From: JAVVHH01 sp963835135
GTDB lineage: Bacteria; Pseudomonadota; Alphaproteobacteria; Acetobacterales; Acetobacteraceae
Direction: 5' to 3'
Length of the DNA stretch: 64,000 nt
NCBI GenBank assembly: GCA_963835135.1
Contig: CAWIEF010000005.1
Location: 969,838 to 1,033,837, forward strand
The position numbers and the translations under genes were made by a program. Below, piece after piece: positions 7,818 through 17,087 of this stretch (position 1 is its first letter; each line of letters begins with the position of its first letter). The notes beneath the pieces are model-generated. The model did no database searches. It saw only the letters and a list, made by a program, of their open reading frames with translations, and was not told where the DNA came from.

Positions 7818-10183
7818 GCTACGAGCAGCGCCTGCGCGCAGGCGTCCAATATCGTTTCGACGTCCATGCCGTATTCGCGGTAGAGGTCCGGCAGGTCGCC
7901 GCTTTGGCCGAAGCGGTCGGGGCCGAGGGGGACGATGCGTTGGCCGCGGACTGCGCCCAGCCAGGAGTGGGCGGCGGGGTGGCCGTCCAGGATGGTCACC
8001 AGTGCCGCGTTCGGGGCAAGCGGGGATAGGATGCGCTCGATGTGCGAGACCGCCGTATCGCCGGAGCGACGCGCGCGGGTGGCGCCGAGCCAGCCGGCGT
8101 GGAGGCGGTCCGGGCTCGTAATGGCCAGCAAACCGGCGTCGGGGACCTCGTCGCGCAACTCGGCGAAGGCGGCCTCGGCCTCCGGCGCGACCGGGCCCTG
8201 GTAGGCGATTGCGAGCGGCGCGCCCGGGGCAGGCGGCACGACCCAATGGGCGCCGGCGATGACGGCAGCCGGGTCGAGCGCGCGGTCGGGCTGTTGAAGC
8301 TGCCGGGTCGAGAGGCGGAGCCACACGGCCGACCCATCCGGACGCTGCATGAAATGCAGCCCGTGGCGCAGCAGGATCGCCAACTCGTCCACGTAGGCCG
8401 GCTCGTAGCTGGCCAGGCGGTCGGCGGCCATGCCGATCAACGGCGTGTTCAGGCTCTGATGTTGCCCGCCCTCCGGCGCCAGGCTCAAGCCGCTGGGGGT
8501 GGAGACCAGCAGGAAGCGCGCGTCTTGGTAGCAGGCGTAGATCAACGCATCCAGGCCGCGGTTGACGAACGGGTCATACACCGTCCCGATCGGCAGCACC
8601 CGCGCGCCGGTCAGGCTATGCTGCAGCCCGGCCGCGCCCAGCAGCAGGAACAGGTTCTGCTCGGCGATCCCCAACTCGATGTGCTGGCCGGTCGGAGACA
8701 TGCCCCAGCGCTGGGCGCTGGCGAGCTTGGCGTCGCGGAACACGTCATTGCGGGTATGCCGGTCGAACACGCCGCGGCGGTTCACCCACGGGCCCAGGTT
8801 GGTCGAGACGGTGACGTCCGGGCTGGTGGTCACGATGTGGTTGGCGAGTTGCGCGCACTGGCCTTCGCCACGGCCGATCTCGGCGAGGATGTCGCCGAAG
8901 CCCTGCTGCGTGCTGTATTTCCGACCCGCCGATTTCGGGCCCGGCAGCGTGTCCGGCACCGGCACGATGGCCGCATCCAAGGTGCGTCCGCCCGGCGTCA
9001 GCGTCGCGGCGAACGGGGCACGATCGATCACGGCCTGGAACTCGGCGGCCGACAGGTCGAGCCCCTCGGCGATGTCCCACTCATGCCCGGGCCGGATCCG
9101 CATCAGCTCGCGAAAGCCGTCCATCTGGTCCCGGGTCATCATGCCCGAGTGGTTGTCCTTGTGGCCGGCGAAGGGCAGGCCCATGCCCTTGATCGTATAG
9201 GCGATGAAGCAGGTCGGCTGGTCGCCCTCGGCGTCGGCCTGGCGGAAACATTCGATCAGGTAGTCGACGTCGTGGCCGCCGAGATTGGTCATCAGCGCGG
9301 CCAGCTCGTCGTCGGTCAGCGGGTCGAGGATGGAGCGCACGGCGCCGTCGCGGCCGAGGTCGCTGAGCAGCGCGTTGCGCCAGGCCGCGCCGCCCTGGAA
9401 GGTCAGCGCCGAGTAGAGGCTGTTGGGGCAATCGTCGATCCAGCGGCGCAGCGCCTCGCCGCCGTCGCGCTCGAACGCGGCCTGTAGCGTGCGGCCGTAT
9501 TTCAGCGTGACGACGTTCCAGCCCATGTCGCGGAACAGGCCCTCGATGCGGCCGAACAGCCGGTCCGGCACCACGCTGTCGAGGCTCTGGCGGTTGTAGT
9601 CGATCACCCACCAGACGTTGCGGACGTCATGCTTCCAGCCCTCGAGCAGGGCCTCGTAGATGTTGCCCTCGTCGAGCTCGGCGTCGCCGGCCAGCGCGAT
9701 CTGGCGGCCCGGCGGCAGCCCGGCATCGAGCCCGTGCAGCCGGACGTAATCCTGCATCAATGCGGTGAAGCTCGTCAGCGCGACGCCGAGGCCGACCGAA
9801 CCGGTCGAGAAATCGACCTCCGGCCCGTCCTTGGTGCGGCTCGGGTAGCTCTGCACGCCGCCCATCTGGCGCAGCCCGGCCATCTTCTCCGGCGTCTGCC
9901 GCCCGAATAGCAGGTTGATGGCGTGGAACACCGGCCCGGCATGCGGCTTGACCGCGACCCGGTCCTGCGGCTTGAGGATCGAGAAGTACAGCGCGGTCAT
10001 CACGCTGATGATGCTGGCGCAGCTCGCCTGGTGGCCGCCGACCTTGAGGCCGTCCCGGTTGGGGCGGATGTGGTTGGCGTTGTGGATCATCCATGACGAG
10101 AGCCACAGCAGCTTTCGCTCGACCTGCTTCAGGCCGGACAGCTCGTCCGGCGGCAGCCTGAGAACCGGCGTCGGGGCGTTCAT
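7814..10183 (-). CDS. Transketolase-fold thiamine-diphosphate enzyme, homodimeric pyruvate dehydrogenase E1 (AceE)-like
   Basis: A 789-residue ThDP enzyme of the AceE/transketolase architecture. The PP domain holds GGHQASCAS (about 49-57), QSYPSRTKDGPEVDF, STGSVGLG and the cofactor motif GDAELDEG at about 166-173, with the partner N in VIDYN. A Pyr domain follows with HIELGIAEQNLFLLLGAAG, then a C-terminal transketolase-like domain with RFGQSGDLPDLYREYGMD. AceE enzymes decarboxylate pyruvate and pass the acetyl group to E2; here no E2 or E3 gene is visible and the length is shorter than E. coli AceE (887). The gene is coupled by ATGA to malonyl-CoA decarboxylase upstream, so another 2-oxo acid or transketolase role is possible. 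Confidence 0.8.
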   Translation of the reverse strand: MNAPTPVLRLPPDELSGLKQVERKLLWLSSWMIHNANHIRPNRDGLKVGGHQASCASIISVMTALYFSILKPQDRVAVKPHAGPVFHAINLLFGRQTPEKMAGLRQMGGVQSYPSRTKDGPEVDFSTGSVGLGVALTSFTALMQDYVRLHGLDAGLPPGRQIALAGDAELDEGNIYEALLEGWKHDVRNVWWVIDYNRQSLDSVVPDRLFGRIEGLFRDMGWNVVTLKYGRTLQAAFERDGGEALRRWIDDCPNSLYSALTFQGGAAWRNALLSDLGRDGAVRSILDPLTDDELAALMTNLGGHDVDYLIECFRQADAEGDQPTCFIAYTIKGMGLPFAGHKDNHSGMMTRDQMDGFRELMRIRPGHEWDIAEGLDLSAAEFQAVIDRAPFAATLTPGGRTLDAAIVPVPDTLPGPKSAGRKYSTQQGFGDILAEIGRGEGQCAQLANHIVTTSPDVTVSTNLGPWVNRRGVFDRHTRNDVFRDAKLASAQRWGMSPTGQHIELGIAEQNLFLLLGAAGLQHSLTGARVLPIGTVYDPFVNRGLDALIYACYQDARFLLVSTPSGLSLAPEGGQHQSLNTPLIGMAADRLASYEPAYVDELAILLRHGLHFMQRPDGSAVWLRLSTRQLQQPDRALDPAAVIAGAHWVVPPAPGAPLAIAYQGPVAPEAEAAFAELRDEVPDAGLLAITSPDRLHAGWLGATRARRSGDTAVSHIERILSPLAPNAALVTILDGHPAAHSWLGAVRGQRIVPLGPDRFGQSGDLPDLYREYGMDVETILDACAQALLVA

Positions 10184-11583
10184 GACCAGCCGCGCGCCAG
10201 CCGCCGCACGGCGGTGCTGGCGTTGCGGCGGCCGGCGCCGGCGTAGTCCTCGTGGTAGTCCTCGATCTTGGCCGGGTCGTAGAGGTAGTTGACCATCAGC
10301 GTGGCGCTCGCCTTGGCGCCTTTCTCGGATGTGTCGGCCAGCGCCATCAGACGCTCGACGCGGGCACCGTTGGAGAGGTGGAAATGCGCCACCGGGTCGA
10401 GCGCCCGCTTGCCGCGGCTCTCGTTGAGCAGGTAGCGCGCGGCAAGCCGGATCAGCACGGGCTCGGCGGCGCGGAACATGGTGGCGTCGCGGAACCAGCC
10501 GCGCTTGGTGATGATCGCCTTCAGCGCCGCGGCCCCACTCTCGGGGGCGGGACCATCGGCGGGCGCCGCCGTCCGCAGCGACGAGGACTCCTCCTCGCTG
10601 AGCAGATTGGGTTCGTCGGCGGCGAGCTTGGCGTCGAGCCAGCGGCGGAAGCCCGGGATCGGCGATAGCGTGGCGAACTGCTTGAGATTGCGGAACTCGT
10701 TGCCGAGCAGCTCGACGACGCGCTTGATGAGGAAATTGCCGAAGCTGATCCCGTTCAGGCCGCGCTGGCAGTTGCTGATCGAATAGAAAATGGCCGTGTC
10801 GGCCTGTTTCGGGTCCTGCAGCGGCGCCTTTTTGTCGAGCAGCATCTGCACGCTGCCGGCCAGGCCGCTCACCAGCGCGACCTCGACGAAGATCAGCGGC
10901 TCATTCGGCATGCGGGGGTGGAACAGCGCGTAGCAGCGGCGGTCGCTGTCCAGCCGGTTCTTGAGGTCGCTCCAGGAGCGGATCTCGTGCACCGCTTCGT
11001 AGCCGACCAGGCGCTCGAGCAGGACGGCCGGGCTGTTCCAGTCGATCCGCTCGAGCTGGAGGAAGCCGACGTCGAACCAGTTGTTGAGCAGGGAGCGCAG
11101 GTCGCTCTCGAGACCGGCGAGGTGCGGGTCATCGCCGGTCAGGTCTTGCAGCGTGGCGCGGAGATCGACGAGGAACTTCATGCCGTCGGGGATGGTGGTG
11201 AACTGTGTGAGCAACTTGGCGCGCGGCGGTTCGAGCGCGCGGCGGAGCGCGACGGTGGCCTTGGCGCGCTCGCCGTCGTCGGGGGCGGCGAGGAGCGTGT
11301 CGTAGGCCTGGGCAATGGCGGCCGGGTCGTTGTCGAAGCTGGCGAGGTCCTGCAGGAAGCCGCGACGGCCCTTGTCGTTGAGGCCGAGATAGGTCTGCGC
11401 GAGCTTCGCGGCGCGATTGCGGGCGCTGATCTCGCCGCCGCGGGCGTTCAGGCAGGCGCGCATCTGGGCGATGATGCTTTGGTCGTCATCGGGCACGGTC
11501 GAGGCCATGTCGCGCCACACGGTGGCGATGCGGCGGATGGCGCGATCGAAGAGGCCGATCGGGGCGGCGGCTGTCTCGCTCAT
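10180..11583 (-). CDS. Malonyl-CoA decarboxylase
   Basis: 467 residues matching the MCD family over its length: an N-terminal helical region (about 1-190) and the C-terminal GNAT-fold catalytic domain. Recognisable blocks are RCYALFHPRMPNEPLIFVEV, FYSISNCQRGLNGISFGNFL and FATLSPIPGFRRWL; in the family the His and Ser of the HP and LSPIPGF blocks are catalytic. The C-terminal block with HFHLSNGARVERL is also typical. The enzyme converts malonyl-CoA to acetyl-CoA and CO2. It lies 31 bp downstream of nnr and overlaps the AceE-like gene by ATGA. Confidence 0.93.
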   Translation of the reverse strand: MSETAAAPIGLFDRAIRRIATVWRDMASTVPDDDQSIIAQMRACLNARGGEISARNRAAKLAQTYLGLNDKGRRGFLQDLASFDNDPAAIAQAYDTLLAAPDDGERAKATVALRRALEPPRAKLLTQFTTIPDGMKFLVDLRATLQDLTGDDPHLAGLESDLRSLLNNWFDVGFLQLERIDWNSPAVLLERLVGYEAVHEIRSWSDLKNRLDSDRRCYALFHPRMPNEPLIFVEVALVSGLAGSVQMLLDKKAPLQDPKQADTAIFYSISNCQRGLNGISFGNFLIKRVVELLGNEFRNLKQFATLSPIPGFRRWLDAKLAADEPNLLSEEESSSLRTAAPADGPAPESGAAALKAIITKRGWFRDATMFRAAEPVLIRLAARYLLNESRGKRALDPVAHFHLSNGARVERLMALADTSEKGAKASATLMVNYLYDPAKIEDYHEDYAGAGRRNASTAVRRLARGWS

Positions 11584-11614
11584 GGAAGGCTCCGAGGTCG
11601 GGCCCGACTATACC

Positions 11615-13020
11615 CTATGATCCTCGTTCGTGCAGGGCATCCGCAATGCTTTGCGGCAAATGAGCGGGCAAATCTTCGGCGATCAGCCCCGGACCGGCCA
11701 GAGCGCCCGCCCGCCCGTGAAGCCACACTCCCGCGCATGCGGCTTCCCACGCCGGGAGACCCTGGGCCAGCAACGCGCCGATCAGCCCGGCCAGCACGTC
11801 GCCTGACCCGGCCGTCGCCAGCCAGGGTGGTGCATTGTCGTTGATCGCCGCCCGTCCGTCCGGCGACGCGATGACCGTGTCGGCGCCCTTTAGCAGCACG
11901 ACGGCGCCGATGCGGGCGGACGCGGCGCGGACGGCGGCCAGTTTGTCATCTCCGACCGGGCCGAACAAGCCGGCGAACTCGCCCGCGTGAGGCGTCAGAA
12001 TGGTGGCGCCGCGCAGGGCGTTGGGCTCGCCGGCGAAGGCGCCGAGCGCGTCGGCGTCGGCCACCACGTGTCGCCCGGCCTGGATGAGATGCGGCAGGGC
12101 GGCCCTGGCGCGGTCCCGGCCTAGGCCGGGACCGCAGACCCAGACCTGGCGGCGGGCATCCTCGAGCAGCGAGGGGACGTCCGCGTCACTCACGATCACG
12201 CCGGGGTCGCCGGTGCGGTAGAGGTCGCCGCCGGACTCGGCGGCGATGGTGACGAGCCCTGCCCCGCCGCGGCGGCAGCCTGCTGCTGCGAGCCGGGCGG
12301 CGCCGACCATCTGCGGCCCGCCGAGGATGGTGACGGCGCCGCGGGTGTATTTATGATCGGCAGCGCCAGGCGCGTCGAGCGGGAACAGGGCCGGAGTGTT
12401 GCGCCACGTGCGGCAGCCGGCGGCGTGGAGCGCGGCCTGCGGCAGGCCGATGTCGGCCAGCACGGTTGGCCCGCACAGCGTGCGGCCGGGCAGCAGCAGA
12501 TGGCCCGGCTTGAGCCGGGCGAACGTCACGGTCAGGTCGGCGCCACGCACCCGGCCCCTCGGCTGTCCGGTGCCACCGTCGAGCCCGCTCGGCACGTCGA
12601 CGGCGAGCACGCGCCGGGCTGCGGCGAGGACGTGTGCGACAGCGTCGGGTAGGCTCTGGCGAAGACCGGCGCCGAAGATGGCGTCGATGACAAGGTCGGC
12701 CCGCGCCGCTTCGGCCGGGCTGAATTCGGCCGCGATGCGTGCCCCGTATCGGCGGGCCGGGTCGGAGATGGGCGACGGCCACTGGCCAGCCCTGCGCGGC
12801 CAGCAACGTGGGCGGCGACCCGGCCGTCGCCGCCATTGTTACCGGGCCCACAGAGAACCAGCGTCCGGCAAGGCCCGAACCGGCGCGCCGCACGCGCGAT
12901 GGCGCGGCCGGCCGCCTGCATGAGGATGGCGACCGGAACAGCGGACGCCGCGTCGGCGCGGGCCATCTCGGCCGGGCTCAACAGCCATTCTTTGCCGGGA
13001 CGCGGCGAGCGGTTATGCAC
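11615..13020 (-). pseudogene. nnr: Bifunctional NAD(P)HX epimerase/dehydratase Nnr, with two frame breaks
   Basis: The N-terminal YjeF epimerase half reads MHNRSPRPGKEWLLSPAEM to CGPGNNGGDGRVAAH in one frame. It continues as LLAAQGWPVAVAHL in a second frame, and from about 12775 as DPARRYGARIAAEF, DLVIDAIFGAGL and VDVPSGLDGG in a third. The rest, including the ADP/ATP-dependent dehydratase motif TAGSGDVLAG, is intact to the stop. The two breaks lie within about 50 bp (12775-12825), and skipping one base at each restores a normal Nnr. The protein would repair hydrated NADH/NADPH. Either two sequence errors or a recent inactivation would explain this; I cannot tell which. Confidence 0.85.
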
Positions 13021-13048
13021 GTCGAGGCATCAAAGGCGGAGTCGGGTG

Positions 13049-13699
13049 ATGGCCGCGGTGATCACGGTGGCGCAGCAGAAGGGCGGATCGGGCAAGACCA
13101 TGCTGGCGGCCAATCTGGCGGCGTGGCTCGCCCCCGGCAAGACGACCGCCCTGCTCGACATCGATCCGCAGCGCAGCCTCATGCAATGGCACCGCATCCG
13201 CAGCCAGCAGAGCCCCGCGCCCGCTCCGATCGCCCTCTCCGAGGTGTCCGGCTGGCGGCTCGCGGGCGAGCTCGAACGGCTCCGGCGCGAGCATGACTTC
13301 GTCTTCATCGACACTCCGCCGGTGATCGACAGCGATGCGCGGCGGGCCATCCGCGGCGCCGACCTCGTCGTGATCCCGATGCAGCCCAGCGCGCCCGACC
13401 TCTGGGCCGCGGAGGGCACGCTCAAGATCGCGCATGACGAGAAGCGCCCTGTTTGCATCGTGCTCAACCGGGTTGCGCCGGCGGGGCGGCAGCGGGCGGC
13501 GATGGAGGCGGAGTTGCAGGGCCGTGGACTGGTCGTGCTCCCGGCGGCGCTGGGCAACAGGGCTGCGTTCAGCCAGTCTTTCGCCATGGGGCTTGGCGTG
13601 ACGGAAGCGGCGCCGCGGACGCAAGCGGCCGCAGAGCTGCGGGCCCTGGCGGCTCTGCTGCTGGCGGTGGTCGATGCGCGTTCTCCCGCCACCACGTGA
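13049..13699 (+). CDS. ParA/MinD-family ATPase
   Basis: 216 residues with the deviant Walker A motif KGGSGKT at about 10-16 and FIDTPP (Walker B-like). The sequence LLDIDPQRSLMQWHRIR after the first strand is the ParA-type switch. The ATG at 13049 follows AAAGGCGGA and places the P-loop at the usual distance. No parB, minC/minE or replication gene is nearby, so this is an orphan ParA-like protein of the kind often used to position cytosolic cargo; its partner is unknown. The last 131 bp overlap the DMT transporter gene on the other strand. Confidence 0.85.
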   Translation: MAAVITVAQQKGGSGKTMLAANLAAWLAPGKTTALLDIDPQRSLMQWHRIRSQQSPAPAPIALSEVSGWRLAGELERLRREHDFVFIDTPPVIDSDARRAIRGADLVVIPMQPSAPDLWAAEGTLKIAHDEKRPVCIVLNRVAPAGRQRAAMEAELQGRGLVVLPAALGNRAAFSQSFAMGLGVTEAAPRTQAAAELRALAALLLAVVDARSPATT

Positions 13700-14558
13700 G
13701 CAGCCCGGCCCCGATCAGGAATAGCATGCCGGTCGCCTCCCACGGGCCGGGCACCTCGCCCCAGATCAGCCAGCCCAGCAGCACCGTGTAGATGATCGCG
13801 CCGTATTCGAATGGGGCCAGCATGGTCGCTTCGCCGCTGCGATAGCCCTCCGTCATCAGCAACTGCGCCGCGCCGGAAATGACCCCCACCCCGATCAGCG
13901 CCAGCCATACTATCGGCGACGGCGTGACCCAGACCGGAACGCTGCCGACGGCAGAGACCAGCGAGGTTGCGATCGCGAACCACAGCACGATCGTCAGATT
14001 TCGCTCGCCCGCCTGCCCCATACGGCGGATGCTGACCATTGCGGCGGCCCAGGCGACGACGCCGACGACGACGACCATCGCCGGCCCGAACTCGATCACC
14101 CCCTCCGTCCGCCACGGCCGCAGTACGACCAACACGCCGACCAGGCCGGCCACGACGGAGCCGGCGCGACCGGCACTCACCTTCTCGCCGAGCAGCGGCA
14201 CCGACAGGATGCTGAGAAAGATTGGCATGGCGAAGCCGAGCGCCGTCACCATCGCCAGCGGGAGATGGGCATAGCCGTAGAAGGACCCGAACATCCCCGC
14301 AAACCCGGCGATCGTGCGGAGGACATGGCCGATCGGATGTCGCGTGTGCAGCGCGCGCAGGCCGCCGGCCCCGCGGATGAACGGAAGCATCGCCACCAGC
14401 GCGAACAGGCTGCGGAACAACATGATCTCGATCGTCGGCGTGGCGGGGGAGACGGCCTTGACCAGCGCCGCCGCGACCGCGAAGGAGGCCGACGACCCCA
14501 GCACACAAAGGATGGCCCGCCGCCGCAGCCCCCTTGCGCTGTCGTTATCCCTCGACAT
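13569..14558 (-). CDS. EamA/DMT-family transporter
   Basis: A 329-residue drug/metabolite exporter with ten predicted helices in two EamA repeats (about 15-145 and 155-290). Family features include LFRSLFALVAMLPF near helix 2, the GYAHLPLAMVTALGFAMPIF region, and the second-repeat counterpart EGYRSGEATMLAPFEYGAIIYT. The substrate is unknown; related proteins export metabolites or amino acids. The last ~40 residues are a proline/alanine-rich tail that exists only because the frame runs on antisense through the end of the ParA gene. Confidence 0.85.
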   Translation of the reverse strand: MSRDNDSARGLRRRAILCVLGSSASFAVAAALVKAVSPATPTIEIMLFRSLFALVAMLPFIRGAGGLRALHTRHPIGHVLRTIAGFAGMFGSFYGYAHLPLAMVTALGFAMPIFLSILSVPLLGEKVSAGRAGSVVAGLVGVLVVLRPWRTEGVIEFGPAMVVVVGVVAWAAAMVSIRRMGQAGERNLTIVLWFAIATSLVSAVGSVPVWVTPSPIVWLALIGVGVISGAAQLLMTEGYRSGEATMLAPFEYGAIIYTVLLGWLIWGEVPGPWEATGMLFLIGAGLLTWWRENAHRPPPAAEPPGPAALRPLASAAPLPSRQAPWRKTG

Positions 14559-14567
14559 CGGCGCACG

Positions 14568-17057
14568 CTACAGGGAAAGCCGGGCCTCGACTACATCCGG
14601 CTCCGCCGGGTCGCGCTTGAGCCCGAAGCCCAGGCGGCGCACGAAGGCCAGCATGCGGGCGTTGTCGCTCAGGACTTGGCCAGTGATCGTCCGCACGCCC
14701 TTGCTGCGGCCCCACTCGATAATCCGCGCCATGAGGTGCCGCCCTAAGCCGGACCCCTTCATGGCCGGGTCGACGACGATGGCGAACTCGGCCTCGCCGC
14801 CGGGCTGCTGGACGAGGCGGGATACGCCGACGGTCGCCCCGTCGTGCACCGCCACGAAGGCGATCTCGCGGTCGTAGTCGATCTGTGTCATGCGGGCGAT
14901 CTGCTCGCGCGACAGTTGGCGCAACTGGGAGAAAAAGCGGTAGCGGATGTCCTCGGGGCTGAGGCGGCCGACCAGGGCGGCGTGGGCCTCGGCGTCCTCG
15001 GGCCGGATTGGACGAATGGTGAGCGTCCTGCCCTTGCCGGTCCAATGTTCTGCCCAATCGGACGGGTAGGGTGCGATGGCCGGCTGGCCGAACGACCCCG
15101 CCGGCCGCAGGCGGATGAACGCTTCGGCGGCCGCGACCCCGGCCTCATCGACAAAGAGCGGGTCGATGGTGATGGCGTCGATGGCGGGGAAGTCGATGAC
15201 GATCTGGCCGAGGCGGACGAGCGCGTCCGCGATCGCGTCGCGGTTGGCCGGGCCGTGTCCATCGCCGGCGGCAAGCAATGCGACGGCGGGCGAGCGCGCG
15301 ATCATGGCGCCGGCCAGCGCGAAGTTGAGCGGCGGCAGGTCGCACACGATATCGCCCGCCCTGTCCCGCCCGCCGGGGCCGAAGCCGATCGCCGGGCCGA
15401 ACAGCGCGTCGTCGGCAACGACGGCGCGCAGGCGCTGGGCGCGGCCGGCCTGGCGTTGGACGAGGAACGCCCCGCCCTGCCGCGCCGCCGCCGCTTCGAC
15501 CGCGGCGCGGTCCTGCAGATCGAGTACGAGGGTGCCGCGCGCGTCCGGGTCGAGTCGTCGCTGCTTCACGGTCACTGGGAAGCCGAGCAGCCCGGCGGCA
15601 TCGGCCGCAGCGGCCGCAGTGTCGACGGTGCGGTACGGCACCACAGGGATGCCGAAGGCAGACAGGACGTCGAGTGCCTCGTCCTGGAACAGGGCCGTGC
15701 GCCCGGCCGCCCGCACGCGGGCGAACAGGTCGCGGACGACGGTCAGATCGGGCTCGAACTGAAGCACCCGGCTAGACGGCAGCTCGCGAGCGGCCTCTTT
15801 CGCGCGGCGCTGCAAAACGAGCTGGTGGAACGCACGCACCGCCTGCTCGGGCGAGGCGAACACCGGCAATCCGGCCTCCGACAGCCGGCGCCGGTGCGCC
15901 GCGCCGGTCGTCTCACCGAGCACGCACGCCACCAGCGGCAGGCGGACGCCTGGCTGGCAGGCGGCGAGCGCCGCGATACCGGCAGCGTCGGAGGGGCCAG
16001 TCGGCGCTAGGACGACCGCGATGCCGCCCACTTCGGGCAAGGCGGACAGCATCGCGACAGCCTCGGCCGCGCGCGTCGGCTGCTCGTCGCCGGTCCAGAC
16101 CAGGCCGCGGTCGGGCGGCTGGGGCGGGAGATGGAGGTGAAGCAGGGCGGCGGCGGCCGGGTCGGGCTCGGCCAGGGTGAGGCCGAGGCGGACGGCGTGA
16201 TCGGCGGCGAGTTGCCCCGGGCCGATTGCGTTGGTGACGATCATCAGCCGCTCGTTGCGGGGTGGCCGGGCATGGGTGAGGATTTCGGCCGCAGCCAGGA
16301 GTTCGGCCATCGTCGTCACATGCAGCACGCCGGCGCGGCGCAGCGCAGCCTCGAGCACCTTGCCGCCGCGACCGGTCGGATCCTGCTGCCGCGCCCCGGC
16401 GTGCAGGGCGACCACCGGCCGCAGCCGGGCCGCGGCACGGGCGGCCGACAGGAAGGCTCGCGGGTCCGGCACGGTGCGGATGTCGAGCAGGATGGCGTCA
16501 ACGCCGGGCTCGCGCGCGAGCACGTCGAGGATGGCGGCGGCGTCGAGCCCCTGTTCGAGTCCGAGCCCGACGACGTGGCTGAAGCCGACCCCGTTCGGTT
16601 CGGCCCAGTCCAGTATGCTCCGGCAGAGCGAGGCCGACGAGGAGACGAGGGCGAGCGAGCCGCGGGCGGCAGGGACGTGGCCGAGCGAGACGTTCAGCCC
16701 GGAGGCCGGGACGATGACGCCGAACGCGCCGGGGCCGAGGAACGGCGGCGCATCGGGGCCGGGTTCGCCCGGTGCGATGGCGACCGCCGCGCCAGCCTTG
16801 CCGCGGGCGGCTGCGGCGAGGGCGGGCGCAAGCGCGCCGCCGCTGATGACGACCAGGTCTGGCGGCAGGGGCAGCGACCCGAGCGCGGCTGGATCGTCGA
16901 GGCGGTCGACGCGCCCCGGGAAGCCAGCCTCCAGCAGATTGTCGAGCACCTGCCGGCCGGCTGGATCATCGCCACCCAGGAGCGCGATGCTGCGGGGATG
17001 GAAGAGGTGTTCCGGGCGGAATTTGCCAAAGACGCGCAGCATGTTGCGCCGCAGCAT
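14568..17057 (-). CDS. Pat/YfiQ-type protein lysine acetyltransferase (acyl-CoA synthetase-like + GNAT)
   Basis: 829 residues in the Pat layout. A CoA-binding Rossmann domain (about 15-130) starts at FRPEHLFHPRSIALLGG. Two succinyl-CoA-ligase-like domains (about 140-430) and an ATP-grasp region (about 460-655) follow. A C-terminal GNAT domain (about 675-829) has the acetyl-CoA loop VDPAMKGSGLGRHLM. Proteins of this kind acetylate acetyl-CoA synthetase and other enzymes on lysine; the ligase-like part is usually inactive and regulatory. The gene lies 30 bp downstream of livM across a small palindrome, so it may be read with the branched-chain amino-acid transporter. Confidence 0.9.
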   Translation of the reverse strand: MLRRNMLRVFGKFRPEHLFHPRSIALLGGDDPAGRQVLDNLLEAGFPGRVDRLDDPAALGSLPLPPDLVVISGGALAPALAAAARGKAGAAVAIAPGEPGPDAPPFLGPGAFGVIVPASGLNVSLGHVPAARGSLALVSSSASLCRSILDWAEPNGVGFSHVVGLGLEQGLDAAAILDVLAREPGVDAILLDIRTVPDPRAFLSAARAAARLRPVVALHAGARQQDPTGRGGKVLEAALRRAGVLHVTTMAELLAAAEILTHARPPRNERLMIVTNAIGPGQLAADHAVRLGLTLAEPDPAAAALLHLHLPPQPPDRGLVWTGDEQPTRAAEAVAMLSALPEVGGIAVVLAPTGPSDAAGIAALAACQPGVRLPLVACVLGETTGAAHRRRLSEAGLPVFASPEQAVRAFHQLVLQRRAKEAARELPSSRVLQFEPDLTVVRDLFARVRAAGRTALFQDEALDVLSAFGIPVVPYRTVDTAAAAADAAGLLGFPVTVKQRRLDPDARGTLVLDLQDRAAVEAAAARQGGAFLVQRQAGRAQRLRAVVADDALFGPAIGFGPGGRDRAGDIVCDLPPLNFALAGAMIARSPAVALLAAGDGHGPANRDAIADALVRLGQIVIDFPAIDAITIDPLFVDEAGVAAAEAFIRLRPAGSFGQPAIAPYPSDWAEHWTGKGRTLTIRPIRPEDAEAHAALVGRLSPEDIRYRFFSQLRQLSREQIARMTQIDYDREIAFVAVHDGATVGVSRLVQQPGGEAEFAIVVDPAMKGSGLGRHLMARIIEWGRSKGVRTITGQVLSDNARMLAFVRRLGFGLKRDPAEPDVVEARLSL

Positions 17058-17061
17058 ATCA

Positions 17062-17085
17062 CCCCTCTCTCCCGAGGGGAGAGGG
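17062..17085. repeat. Short intergenic palindrome (CCCTCTC/GAGAGGG type)
   Basis: A 24-bp inverted repeat, CCCCTCTC-N6-GGGGAGAG plus flanking G, fills the gap between livM and pat. The same CCCTCTCC/GGAGAGGG core occurs in the larger palindrome at 29922-30006, so it looks like a member of a small dispersed repeat family. It could also act as an attenuating hairpin between the two genes. Confidence 0.6.
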
Positions 17086-17087
17086 CT

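Noticed and set aside
13030..14508. A 492-codon minus-strand frame across the ParA-like and exporter genes
   Set aside because: Out-of-frame translation of the exporter plus antisense of parA, with low-complexity Gly/Arg composition.
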